In this document: positions 39,826 to 47,861 of the stretch, piece after piece
How the letters are laid out: every line of letters begins with the position of its first letter
How positions within the stretch are numbered: position 1 is the first letter of the stretch
From: PFJX01 sp964393825
GTDB taxonomy: Bacteria; Pseudomonadota; Gammaproteobacteria; Burkholderiales; Thiobacillaceae
DNA: 64,000 nucleotides
NCBI GenBank assembly: GCA_964393825.1
Contig: CAYMUY010000001.1
Location: 124,001-188,000, forward strand
Reading direction: 5' to 3'
Made by a program: the position numbers and the translations under genes
Notes under the pieces: generated by a model
The model's input: the letters and a program-made list of their open reading frames with translations, nothing else
What the model was told of the DNA's origin: nothing
The model's database searches: none

Positions 39826-41726
39826 ATCCCCCCCCGCACAGCCAACGCCACAGCCACCGGCCGCACCCATATCGGGGTAGATCCCAGGCTGAACGTCTCT
39901 CCCGACCACGCCAGCAGCAGCGCGTGACCCATGACGGAGGCGATAGCCTGCGCCGCCGGCGGCGGTACCGCGTTGCCGATGCGCTCCCGCCAGCCGATGT
40001 CTGAGAGCCCATCCAGCTCAAGCTGTTCTTCGGGGTCAACGAGGCCCTGTAGCGCGGCTAGTTCCAGCGTCGTGAACGGCCTGTGCCACGTTCCATCCAG
40101 GGCGCGGATAACGGCCACCAGATTTTCATTCGCCGCCGGCAGGGTATCGACCCTGGGATCGGCAACCGATCCATAGCCGTTGTCATGTCCCGTCGATGCC
40201 GTGACGGCGCCGCTGGCGGCTGCCCACTGCACAACGCCGTAGTGCCCGGCGGTAAGGTAGTGGTCGCCGCGTTCACGTTGTAGGCCGGGCCGAGGATCGG
40301 CCACGGCATAGGCCCCCTGAACGGCGCCAGAAATCACCGTACCGGCGGATTGTCCCCAAGGCGTCACCGCGTACTTGCCGAAAATCGGGCCGACGGGTCT
40401 CGGGTCGCTTACGCATCCCGCACCGCTGCCTACCTGCTGGCTTCCTGTCACGGTCGAGCTGTTGCCGTCCCACCTCACCACGCGGAACATCTGCTGGTGG
40501 CGCGAGTCGCTTTCCGGCATGCGCGGATCAGCAATGGTGTATCCGCCCCCGCCCGGTTTGCTCTGGCCGCTGACGGCGCCGGTGGGCTCCTCCCAGCGCC
40601 GGACACCGTATTGGCCATATTCGTGTCCGTCGAAGCGAGGATCAGCGACTGCGAACGCACCATTGCCAGTTGTACTGCCTGCAATGACGGTATTCGCAGC
40701 CGCACCAAACGGCGTGACGATGTATTTACCGCCGCCCCCGAAACCAGAACTCGCTCGTGGATCCGCTACAGCGTAGCGCCCGTTGGTCGGCAGCCCACGC
40801 GAAGACACGGTGGACGATGGTTCCTCCCAGCCCGTGACACCGAGGTAATCCCGGCGCCGCTCCGGCACGATCAAGTAGTCGCGCAGGATGCCATCCTCCA
40901 CGGCCAACTCGTTCAGTGATCGCCAATCCGAGCCGGCCCGCACGAACGCCAACCTGACCCACGTTTTCCATTGCAAGCGAGGGACACGATGCATCGGCCC
41001 GCCCAGCGGATCGCCTGGAAGTGGCATCCGCCCCAGCACGTCGCCCACGGCGCGTAATGGGCGTTTGTGAGGTTCATACAGAAATGGGCTGATCTTCCCG
41101 GTATGCCGGGCAACCAGGAGAAATCGCTTCCTGGATTGAGCTAGTCCGCCCAGCTCGCCGCAATCGTGGGTGGTCTCGGCCACGGCATAGCCGTAGGACC
41201 GGAGCACGTCGCCGATCTGGTCGAGCAGATGCCGGCCGCGGCTCTGAATCCGGGGCACGTTTTCCAGGATCACGAACTCCGGCGGATCATCCGCCCAGGC
41301 CTCCATCGTCAACCAGATACCACGCAGGGTCAGGCGGTTGAGTGCCTGGTAGCGGTCGGTCCTCGAGCGGGACTCCGACAGCAGCCCCGAGAGCCCCTTG
41401 CAAGGCGGACTGGTGAACACGATATGGGGCCGCTCGCCGCCGGCTGCACGTCGAATGTCGTCGAGCGTGGCTTCGCGCCACCCATATGGAGGTTCGTGCC
41501 CGTGGAAGTCGGCGTACTGCTGGCGGTCGAACAGGTCCAGAACCGTGCCCGGAACGCCAGCCAGTCGACCGAAATCGACAATGGCGGCTGGGCTTACATC
41601 TATGCCTCCCAGGCAACGAAACCTCGCATGAAGGCTACCCACCCTGGCCTTGCCACGGTTGAAGCCTGCCGCACCGCCGCCCAACCCTGAGAACAGATGG
41701 AAATGTCTAATTTCTACATCGGGCAT
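39822..41726 (-). CDS. C5-cytosine DNA methyltransferase with ADPR repeats
   Basis: 634 residues. Motif I is HLFSGLGGGAAGF, the catalytic Cys109 lies in TSPPCKGLSG, motif VI is ILENVPRIQSRG (~153-165), and motif X-like residues near the C-terminus (WRERIGNAVPPPAAQAIA) close the fold. Between residues ~316 and ~560, where the target-recognition region should be, sit six copies of a ~40-residue module with the pattern VADPR...Y.V..W....TV.G. No nuclease partner is adjacent. Similar methylases are typical of these ICEs. Confidence 0.9.
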   Translation of the reverse strand: MPDVEIRHFHLFSGLGGGAAGFNRGKARVGSLHARFRCLGGIDVSPAAIVDFGRLAGVPGTVLDLFDRQQYADFHGHEPPYGWREATLDDIRRAAGGERPHIVFTSPPCKGLSGLLSESRSRTDRYQALNRLTLRGIWLTMEAWADDPPEFVILENVPRIQSRGRHLLDQIGDVLRSYGYAVAETTHDCGELGGLAQSRKRFLLVARHTGKISPFLYEPHKRPLRAVGDVLGRMPLPGDPLGGPMHRVPRLQWKTWVRLAFVRAGSDWRSLNELAVEDGILRDYLIVPERRRDYLGVTGWEEPSSTVSSRGLPTNGRYAVADPRASSGFGGGGKYIVTPFGAAANTVIAGSTTGNGAFAVADPRFDGHEYGQYGVRRWEEPTGAVSGQSKPGGGGYTIADPRMPESDSRHQQMFRVVRWDGNSSTVTGSQQVGSGAGCVSDPRPVGPIFGKYAVTPWGQSAGTVISGAVQGAYAVADPRPGLQRERGDHYLTAGHYGVVQWAAASGAVTASTGHDNGYGSVADPRVDTLPAANENLVAVIRALDGTWHRPFTTLELAALQGLVDPEEQLELDGLSDIGWRERIGNAVPPPAAQAIASVMGHALLLAWSGETFSLGSTPIWVRPVAVALAVRGGI

Positions 41727-41750
41727 TGAATACCCCCCTTCGAATAGTTG

Positions 41751-41990
41751 CTACAGAAAATCCACCAATGTCTTCTGAGCCAGCACATGCTTACCCAGCC
41801 GAATCACCACCCTGGACAATCTGGCTGGCCTGCCGTGCCGGCGAACCCGCCAGCTCGACGCGTCCACTACGAAGCCGTGGAAACAGCCATGAAACGATTT
41901 GCTCTGGCGAGCCTCCTCCAACGCCAGGAAAGCGATGGAACGTGCCATCGCAATCTCCAGGTCATCGGGGTAACAGGTTGTCTGCAACAC
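41751..41990 (-). CDS. Hypothetical protein, 79 aa, start uncertain
   Basis: A frame beginning at GTG 41,990, two bases after the stop of the gene upstream; no good ribosome site, so translation would depend on coupling. The sequence (MLQTTCYPDDLEIAMARSIA at the start) looks protein-like in its first half; the basic second half (SSWRVRRHGRPARLSRVVIR) is less convincing. Low confidence. Confidence 0.4.
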   Translation of the reverse strand: MLQTTCYPDDLEIAMARSIAFLALEEARQSKSFHGCFHGFVVDASSWRVRRHGRPARLSRVVIRLGKHVLAQKTLVDFL

Positions 41991-41992
41991 GC

Positions 41993-42274
41993 TTACGCAC
42001 CCGTCCGCATCCGCCACAGCATCATGGCGAAGTTGGCGACGTCCACTTCCTGACCTGCCGCCATGGGTACTCCGGCAGCATGAGCCAACATGGCGGTGTA
42101 TATCGAATCCCGCACCCGGGGATCGTCCCAACCCGTCCTCCCTTCCAGAGCTTTCGCGGCAAGCTTGGACTTCATGGCTGCGGCGAAAGCATCGACCGCG
42201 GCTTCGAGCCGCGCGATTTCTTCCTGTAGCGAGGACGGATCAAGTGGCAGACCCTGCCAGTTCTTCTCGATCAC
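41993..42274 (-). CDS. Hypothetical ICE protein, 93 aa
   Basis: GTG start at 42,274 with GGGAGG at good distance, overlapping the HU-like stop (GTGA). A helical protein with coiled-coil tendency (SLQEEIARLEAAVDAFAAAM) and the phrase YTAMLAHAAGVPMAAGQEVD. No family recognised, but the position between the methylase and HU-like genes is typical for small ICE proteins. Confidence 0.6.
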   Translation of the reverse strand: MIEKNWQGLPLDPSSLQEEIARLEAAVDAFAAAMKSKLAAKALEGRTGWDDPRVRDSIYTAMLAHAAGVPMAAGQEVDVANFAMMLWRMRTGA

Positions 42275-42546
42275 AAGGCCTCCCTCAATTCCTTGCACGG
42301 ACGCAGACCCACCACTCGTTTGGCCGGAACCGAAACCGCGGCGCCGGTTAGAGGATTCCTGGCCAGGCGCGGCTTGCGCACCCTTACCACGAAGCGTCCA
42401 ACACCCGGCAGTGAGAACCGACCGCTCCTGGCCAATTCCAGCCTTGCCGCTTTGGCAATGCTTCTCAGGAGCACTTCCACATTCCCTCGCGGGAGCGCCT
42501 TGTCGGCGTGCATCAACAGCGTGGTGACCAATTCGTTCTTTCTCAT
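42271..42546 (-). CDS. HU/IHF-family DNA-binding protein
   Basis: 91 residues from ATG 42,546. Starts MRKNELVTTLLMHADKALPR like HU proteins, and contains the conserved beta-arm sequence GVGRFVVRVRKPRLARNPLTG with the arm-tip Arg-Asn-Pro. Residues after it (VSVPAKRVVGLRPCKELRE) match the HU/IHF C-terminal helix. It bends DNA; an ICE-encoded copy may help recombination or origin function. Distinct from the chromosomal ihfB at 57,039. Confidence 0.85.
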   Translation of the reverse strand: MRKNELVTTLLMHADKALPRGNVEVLLRSIAKAARLELARSGRFSLPGVGRFVVRVRKPRLARNPLTGAAVSVPAKRVVGLRPCKELREAL

Positions 42547-42556
42547 GATCGCCACC

Positions 42557-42949
42557 TCAGTCCTGGTCACGCACATCAGACGGGGAGACATCGCCGGCGC
42601 CGGCGGCTTCGTTGCCGCCCTCCTTCGGCCTGCGATCCAGCAACCTCCACTGATCCACCACATACTTGTCGCGGTACTGGGTCACGCCCTCCTTGTCTTC
42701 CCACGTCTCGTTGCGGACGGAGCCCTCGACAAGCACCTGAGCCCCCTTGCCGACCAGCTTCGCAAGGTTCTCGGCTGATTTGCCCCAGCACTCCCAGCGC
42801 AGCCAGGTCGTGCGCTCGTGGATCACCCCATCCTTGTCCTTCCATCGATCGGTTGTCCCAACCCGCACCGTGGCCACCGCATCACCGGACGGCACATAAC
42901 GAAGTTCCGGAGACCCGCCGGTAAAACCGATTTGCGTTGTTCTCAGCAT
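42557..42949 (-). CDS. ssb: Single-stranded DNA-binding protein
   Basis: 130 residues. An OB-fold with the usual order: LRYVPSGDAVATVRVGT, RTTWLRWECWGKSAENLAKL, GKGAQVLVEGSVRNETWEDK. The C-terminal tail is Gly/Asp-rich and ends VRDQD rather than the canonical DDDIPF, so the interaction tip is missing or altered. Coats single-stranded DNA during conjugation or replication. Lies ten bases before the HU-like gene. Confidence 0.95.
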   Translation of the reverse strand: MLRTTQIGFTGGSPELRYVPSGDAVATVRVGTTDRWKDKDGVIHERTTWLRWECWGKSAENLAKLVGKGAQVLVEGSVRNETWEDKEGVTQYRDKYVVDQWRLLDRRPKEGGNEAAGAGDVSPSDVRDQD

Positions 42950-43149
42950 ATTCCACTCCTAACATTGGCAATAAAGCACCACCACACATGGCGTGCTGGA
43001 AAACCCTTTCACCACTACAGCGAAAGGCATGAAACTTGCTTGAAAGTGCTGGCACTCGCTACGCCGCGTCTATCATTTTTTCTACTAATTGACACAGCGA
43101 GTGTCATGGCTTGAAATCCGACAACCTCAGCCACTACTCGAGCAGACAA

Positions 43150-43560
43150 ATGGCCGCCTTCGACCTCTACGCGCTTCCCGACCTGTACCCGATCTACAAG
43201 CGCTACCTCGCCGAGCATCTCGGTCCACGCTGTCGCGAATGTGGTTACTACGGCCCGCCGGCGACTCTGGATGGCTACTTCCAGACCCACCGCGCGCTCA
43301 AGCGTCTGATGCATGAAAACCCGCTCGACCCGCTGACAGACATCTCTGATGAAGCCTATGGCGCCGTCTGCTGGGTCGCGGTTAAAGCCGTCGGCATGAT
43401 CAGCGAGCAGCCACAGGCAAAAGCAATATTGCCGACCAACCATACGGATGCATCGGTGTTGTCGCTCATTGCCAAGAGCATCTGGCCCTATACCATTTGT
43501 ACAGAAATCGTCATTCCCAGCCGTCAAGACGATCAAGACAGCACACCCGAACTGCACTAG
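43150..43560 (+). CDS. Hypothetical protein on the opposite strand, 136 aa
   Basis: A + strand gene inside an otherwise - strand region. ATG 43,150 has only a weak site; a TTG at 43,111 would extend it by 13 residues. It contains CRECGYYG, a possible half zinc site, and a helical second half (LTDISDEAYGAVCWVAVKAV). A GACAC/GTGTC inverted repeat lies about 50 bases upstream. No family recognised. Confidence 0.5.
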   Translation: MAAFDLYALPDLYPIYKRYLAEHLGPRCRECGYYGPPATLDGYFQTHRALKRLMHENPLDPLTDISDEAYGAVCWVAVKAVGMISEQPQAKAILPTNHTDASVLSLIAKSIWPYTICTEIVIPSRQDDQDSTPELH

Positions 43561-43594
43561 CCAGGACATATCAGGCACTACGCAAGACATATAA

Positions 43595-44083
43595 CTAACG
43601 GCCTGCATGTCTAACACTCGACATAGATGACGAGTCTTCGTCACGTAACTTGGCGCGCGCATCACGTTCCGCCTTGTTAAGCGTTCTGGCCGTGGTATTC
43701 ACATGCGCATACCAATCACGCCAGGCCAACGGCAGACGAGACAGCTCATGCTGTAGACGCTCATCCTCCCACTTCACGTGACGCCATCCACCAGGTACTA
43801 ATCGCCACCGAAGGCTGGTCTGGCCAGTCTGCTTGCGACGATGCACCTCCAGAAAACAGGAGCGCCCGGCGACAGCCTTGGTCTCGTTTACCAGACCCAA
43901 CATGTCGTTGATCACGGCAGCCAGCACCGCACCAGCGCCACCCTTACCCTTAGAGACCTTTGCGTCAGCACCATGTTGACAACCAGCGCCAGTCCTCCCG
44001 CCAAGTGTTGACAACCCCGCTGCGCCAGTTGGAACCCCATCCTGGCAGTCACTCAACAGGAGATTCCGCTGCGCCATGATCAT
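43595..44083 (-). CDS. Hypothetical protein, 162 aa
   Basis: Starts at ATG 44,083 in an ATGA overlap with the TIGR03761 gene. The first 45 residues are Gly/Ala-rich and probably disordered; the rest is basic and helical (RRKQTGQTSLRWRLVPGGWR, then TLNKAERDARAKLRDE). Similar proteins of unknown function lie next to TIGR03761 genes in other ICEs, from memory of family context; no activity can be proposed. Confidence 0.6.
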   Translation of the reverse strand: MIMAQRNLLLSDCQDGVPTGAAGLSTLGGRTGAGCQHGADAKVSKGKGGAGAVLAAVINDMLGLVNETKAVAGRSCFLEVHRRKQTGQTSLRWRLVPGGWRHVKWEDERLQHELSRLPLAWRDWYAHVNTTARTLNKAERDARAKLRDEDSSSMSSVRHAGR

Positions 44084-45129
44084 TCCAGCAACCCGTTCTC
44101 ATCCTCTTCCGAGGATTCGTTGCTGGCCGCGACAGGCGACAACGCGGCCTCCTGCAACAGCCGTAACTCCTGATCGGACAGATTCGCGCGCCGACGGCTA
44201 TGACGCGGCACCATCTTCCCGGTGAACACATCACGGGGAACCTCACCGAAAAGCCCGACCACTGCCGTAACCCGCTTCAGTGATTCCTCGCCAGCGCCCG
44301 GCAGGAAGTCCGAACGCGATAACTGGCGCAGTTCCTCGCGCATCAGGTAGCGCTCGTACTTCGGTGGATCCTCGAACATCGATCTGATCTCACGAACCCG
44401 CTGGCGCATGGCCACACGGCCCTCGTCGTCAGACATCTTGTCCTTACGGATCAACGTTTTGATCAGACGCACAAAGTAGTCGTAATGCACGATCAACTCG
44501 GCGACCGAATAGCCGTATGGACTGCGGAAGCCAAGATCGACGGCCTTCGGCTCACGCGAACGCAGAATCGAATAGCTCAACCCCCTCTGGCGCAACTCCT
44601 TCAGCACCTTCTCGCATTCTTTGATCGCTGTTTCCAGCTTCTCCTTGGCGGAATCCATGCGATCCATGAACGCGATCAGTACCCAGTCCGCATAGGGATT
44701 GTCATTTCCGGACAACACCCAGGCCGAACGCAACGCAGAAGCTACCCGTCGGCCGCCGACGATTGGACTGTGATTACCCTCGGTATCGCGGGAACGCCCC
44801 ATGAACAGTCGATAGGCCTCCCGTGTATGCAGTGTCATCGAATCCTGGTCTTCATCCTCCAGAGCGCCGATGTAGCGCATGTCAGCGGCCTCCTGATTGC
44901 TGACCAGCCTGTCTGCGCCCATGCGCAGCCTGTATTCGGACCTGGAGCGCTGCAAGCGCTCTTTCCTGGACTCCAGCTCCATGACTCGCGTCCAGCGCGG
45001 GTCCGTCGTATCCGGGTTCTCAGCCTCCAGCAAATCTTGAAGTGCAACCTCCTCGGCCGCGATGTCGTAACCATCCTGGAAAGGGGAATTCGGGCTGGTC
45101 GGGAATGTGGGTTTAAGCGTGGTGGGCAT
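44080..45129 (-). CDS. TIGR03761-type integrating conjugative element protein (PFL_4669 family)
   Basis: 349 residues from ATG 45,129 (a TTG six bases upstream is possible). Mostly helical, with the family-like phrases YRLFMGRSRDTEGNHSPIVG, NPYADWVLIAFMDRMDSA and SPYGYSVAELIVHYDYFVRL. The family marks PFGI-1-like ICEs and is found between ssb and the replication genes, as here. Function unknown. Confidence 0.8.
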   Translation of the reverse strand: MPTTLKPTFPTSPNSPFQDGYDIAAEEVALQDLLEAENPDTTDPRWTRVMELESRKERLQRSRSEYRLRMGADRLVSNQEAADMRYIGALEDEDQDSMTLHTREAYRLFMGRSRDTEGNHSPIVGGRRVASALRSAWVLSGNDNPYADWVLIAFMDRMDSAKEKLETAIKECEKVLKELRQRGLSYSILRSREPKAVDLGFRSPYGYSVAELIVHYDYFVRLIKTLIRKDKMSDDEGRVAMRQRVREIRSMFEDPPKYERYLMREELRQLSRSDFLPGAGEESLKRVTAVVGLFGEVPRDVFTGKMVPRHSRRRANLSDQELRLLQEAALSPVAASNESSEEDENGLLE

Positions 45130-45233
45130 GATCAACTAGGTGTGGTTTGGAAAGGGGTGGGAGGCACACCCTGGCGGTAAGATGAAGAAGCGGGGTAGCA
45201 ACCGCATTCCAACCAACCGATAGGAGTCCTCCC

Positions 45234-45506
45234 ATGGAAAGAAATCTCATTGAAATCCCGTGTAAGAGCGGTGAAGCATTCATCAACCTGAGTCTGGTTC
45301 ACCGTATCGAACTGGAAGAAGTAGGCGATCACTACGCCGTTCGTTTCTCTGGTGTGAATGGCTCTAGCGACTTTCACGCTTTCTTCCTCAAAAAGACGTC
45401 TTCAACCTTGCTCACGATCCGGACCTGGATCGAAAAACATCGGTTGGAAATTCGGCGAGTTAATAGTGACGGTCTGATTACCCCTCCCCCCGTAAACGAG
45501 AGTTGA
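45234..45506 (+). CDS. Hypothetical protein, 90 aa
   Basis: Strong AGGAG seven bases before ATG 45,234. A small mixed alpha/beta protein (ERNLIEIPCKSGEAFINLSL, then HYAVRFSGVNGSSDF and LLTIRTWIEKHRLEIRRV). It is transcribed away from the TIGR03761 gene, and its last 105 bases overlap a convergent gene. No family recognised. Confidence 0.6.
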   Translation: MERNLIEIPCKSGEAFINLSLVHRIELEEVGDHYAVRFSGVNGSSDFHAFFLKKTSSTLLTIRTWIEKHRLEIRRVNSDGLITPPPVNES

Positions 45507-45677
45507 GGGAACTGTGGACTCAAACCCGCTGGATGCATGAGTGATGACGTCAAGCAGTTCATTCATGCTGTCAACCGCCAGGTGTGGGTCCACTTCGCCA
45601 TTACTCACCAGGTCACCAGTCGCCTGGCGGATTGATGCTTGTGCCACTTTGGTCAGGTACTGCTGAATCGCGTTCAT
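45402..45677 (-). CDS. Hypothetical protein, 91 aa
   Basis: AGGAG lies seven bases before ATG 45,677. The N-terminal 60 residues are helical (MNAIQQYLTKVAQASIRQAT). The C-terminal ~35 residues are encoded opposite the 3' end of the + strand gene and have a less ordered look. Convergent overlap means at most one of the two tails may be under strong selection. Confidence 0.55.
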   Translation of the reverse strand: MNAIQQYLTKVAQASIRQATGDLVSNGEVDPHLAVDSMNELLDVITHASSGFESTVPSTLVYGGRGNQTVTINSPNFQPMFFDPGPDREQG

Positions 45678-45712
45678 TGCTTATCTCCTGTAATCAGAGC
45701 TGGAAATGGGTC

Positions 45713-45798
45713 GGACACCTCCCGGCGCCAGCCGACCAGCGGTTTGGGTGTCCCCGGCGGGGACACCTCCCGGCGCCAGCCGACCAGCGGTTTGGGTG
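45713..45798. repeat. Tandem 38-base direct repeat
   Basis: Identical copies at 45,713-45,750 and 45,761-45,798, period 48, separated by TCCCCGGCGG. It lies just downstream of the replication gene (- strand) and contains GGACACC/GGTGTCC complementary ends. Confidence 0.85.
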
Positions 45799-45814
45799 AA
45801 CTGCGCCAGTTGCA

Positions 45815-47245
45815 TCATGGTTGCGTCCTCATGAAGCCGAGTTGCGCAATCTGCTGCATTGCGGCTTGAACGGTTTCTCGCGATGTCTTTCCGGCCGATT
45901 CTGGCGCTGATTGCTGCTGTCGCATCGCCTCGATTTCCTGCCGGCGCTGCCTTGCAGCGGCAACCTCAAAGCACAGGCATGGCGTGAAGGGCTCTCTGTC
46001 GAGCCCTTTGGCACGCTTCACCAGCGTATTGAGTACGCCGAGGCGGCTATAAATGGGCTTGATGCCGCGCGCTGCCAAAGAAAGCAGCCCTGCCCACTCA
46101 TCCGACACCTGCTGTCGCAGTTCCCCCTCCAGCGGCATTAGCCAGCTACGGGCGGCAGTGGCTTCGCCGGGCAGCAGTTTCTCGGGCAGGATGATCTCCA
46201 GATCACTACCACTACACACGACCGAAGCGGGGGAGGGCGTCTGCGCTTGCGGCACGGGCTTTTGTAGTGGTTCTTTTTTGTAGTTTTCCTTCTTTATAGT
46301 GAGTTGCCCTTTTCGCATGGCTTGATCTGCGCTTTGGGCAACTCCAGATTCGCGATTATGGCCACCCTTGATCTGCGCTTTGGGCAACTCCAGATTTGCG
46401 CTTTGGGCAACTCTTGTTTGCGGAATCCTGCAATCTTGATTGCAGAATCCTGCAAACATGTTTGCAGGATTCTGCAAACTGTGGATTTCATTAGATATTC
46501 TTGTACATTCGATCCCGACCCGATCCAGGCTGAGGCGTGTCAACAGCTTTGGTTGAACGCGTTTCTCGAATGCCTCATCGATCAACCCGGACAAGCGTAG
46601 GCGTTCCCTGGCCAGTCTCTGTTGCTTGGTTGTGATGCCTAACAGCTCGCGGGTATGGGCTATTGGGAGGTGTAGCCACTCACCGTCTCCACCATCGGAT
46701 AGATCGCGACGTGTGGCGCGGAAAAAGTAGGAAAGAATCAGGCCGCCGACCACACCGTCGGCCACTTTGATCAAAATGCGATGACATGGGATCGGCTGTC
46801 CAAGGAGGTGAAGCATAGTGGCGCGATCCCATTTCCAGCTGACGTATTGACGGCCGGAGGATTCGGCTATGCTTTGCCCAAGTCGATCCAGGTCCAGCCT
46901 ATACCATATCTTGGCAGGCACACCGATGCGTTTCTCTTCCAGGACACCCATTTCCTTGAGGATGAGTCGTGCCGACATCTGCTCTCGGCCGCTGAGTCCA
47001 GCACCCTCATGCCAGTCTGCCGAACGTAACCAAAACCAGCCATCTCTCTCGGGCTGTGAAAGATGCACGTAGCGTGACCAGGAGATGGCGTGTGACAGGA
47101 AGATGGCGGCCTTCACGTTACCTGTGACGGCTGCCAGGAGGGGGTGATACGAGACGTAGCTCTGGCCCAGGGCTATGGAAATAGCCCCAACCTGCCCGGC
47201 AATGGCTTGCTGGTTCGATCGGTTTGGCGGGCTTCGCATTGTCAT
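45815..47245 (-). CDS. ICE replication protein, STY4528-like
   Basis: 476 residues. An N-terminal winged-helix region (about 45-125: FLSHAISWSRYVHLSQ, then ADWHEGAGLSGREQMSARLI and GVPAKIWYRLD) resembles replication-initiator DNA-binding domains and is paralogous to the protein at 47,358. A second winged-helix-like region follows (~195-245). Residues ~250-330 are a low-complexity linker that is encoded by the iteron array. The C-terminal helical part is STY4528-like by pattern. Likely replication initiator for the excised circle. Confidence 0.75.
   Translation of the reverse strand: MTMRSPPNRSNQQAIAGQVGAISIALGQSYVSYHPLLAAVTGNVKAAIFLSHAISWSRYVHLSQPERDGWFWLRSADWHEGAGLSGREQMSARLILKEMGVLEEKRIGVPAKIWYRLDLDRLGQSIAESSGRQYVSWKWDRATMLHLLGQPIPCHRILIKVADGVVGGLILSYFFRATRRDLSDGGDGEWLHLPIAHTRELLGITTKQQRLARERLRLSGLIDEAFEKRVQPKLLTRLSLDRVGIECTRISNEIHSLQNPANMFAGFCNQDCRIPQTRVAQSANLELPKAQIKGGHNRESGVAQSADQAMRKGQLTIKKENYKKEPLQKPVPQAQTPSPASVVCSGSDLEIILPEKLLPGEATAARSWLMPLEGELRQQVSDEWAGLLSLAARGIKPIYSRLGVLNTLVKRAKGLDREPFTPCLCFEVAAARQRRQEIEAMRQQQSAPESAGKTSRETVQAAMQQIAQLGFMRTQP
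46328..46477. other. Iteron array inside the replication gene, candidate origin
   Basis: Four 17-base boxes based on TGCGCTTTGGGCAACTC start at 46,328, 46,351 (degenerate), 46,374 and 46,397, a 23-base period. They are followed by three near-palindromic 16-base boxes based on TTGCAGAATCCTGCAA at 46,418, 46,440 and 46,462, a 22-base period. Neither period is a multiple of three, so the encoded peptide is not repetitive in one frame and the conservation is at DNA level. Confidence 0.75.
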
Positions 47246-47357
47246 GTCAGTGCCGTGCAGTCAACAAGGGGCCAGTTGTAGCCTGTATAACGGCGATGAA
47301 CTTGGACATGATCGAGGGGCATCCTCAGGATCGCACCCCGCTCCCACCCGAAACTTG

Positions 47358-47852
47358 TCATAGAGGCTGATAATCCGGTGGGAAGGCGCGGCCTGGACGC
47401 GCACGTTTTTTGCCCTTCACGCCCGCCTCTGGCACCGGTGCTTGCTCGCGCGCGTCAAGATGTCCATAGGATTCGCTCGCCAGCTCGTCGACCAAGGCAT
47501 AGACGCGATCCTCATCGACCCGATACTCCAGCCGCGCTGGCATCCCTTTTCGCCGCTCCTTGAGGAGCCCGAGTTCCAACAGACGGGCTCTTGCCGTCTC
47601 TTGTTCGGACCTGGACAGGCCGGCTTCCTCTTGCCACTCCTTGATGGTTTTGGCGAACCATCCATCGTTCTGTTTCTGGAGTGCCTGGCTGAGTTGCAGG
47701 GCATAGGAAATCATCACGGCGGCGGTAATGCTGCCGGTCGCCATTACTGCCCATCGCTGAGCGACGATGGGCTCGTCGAAGACCACCATCATGTGGGAAC
47801 GGCGCATGCCCTGTGCTGGGCTGAGATTGGTTTTCAAGGCGCGTGTATTCAT
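47358..47852 (-). CDS. Winged-helix protein paralogous to the replication protein
   Basis: 164 residues. Residues ~45-120 align with the N-terminal domain of the protein at 45,815: MISYALQLSQALQKQNDGWF, then EEAGLSRSEQETARARLLEL and KGMPARLEYRVDED. The C-terminal tail is basic. It is too short to carry the rest of a replication protein, so it could modulate initiation or bind the iterons. Position just upstream of the replication gene supports this. Confidence 0.65.
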   Translation of the reverse strand: MNTRALKTNLSPAQGMRRSHMMVVFDEPIVAQRWAVMATGSITAAVMISYALQLSQALQKQNDGWFAKTIKEWQEEAGLSRSEQETARARLLELGLLKERRKGMPARLEYRVDEDRVYALVDELASESYGHLDAREQAPVPEAGVKGKKRARPGRAFPPDYQPL

Positions 47853-47861
47853 GGCGTTACC

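Noticed and set aside
46328..46477. CRISPR array
   Set aside because: Repeats are 16-17 bases with 6-base gaps, inside a gene, and no cas gene is present.
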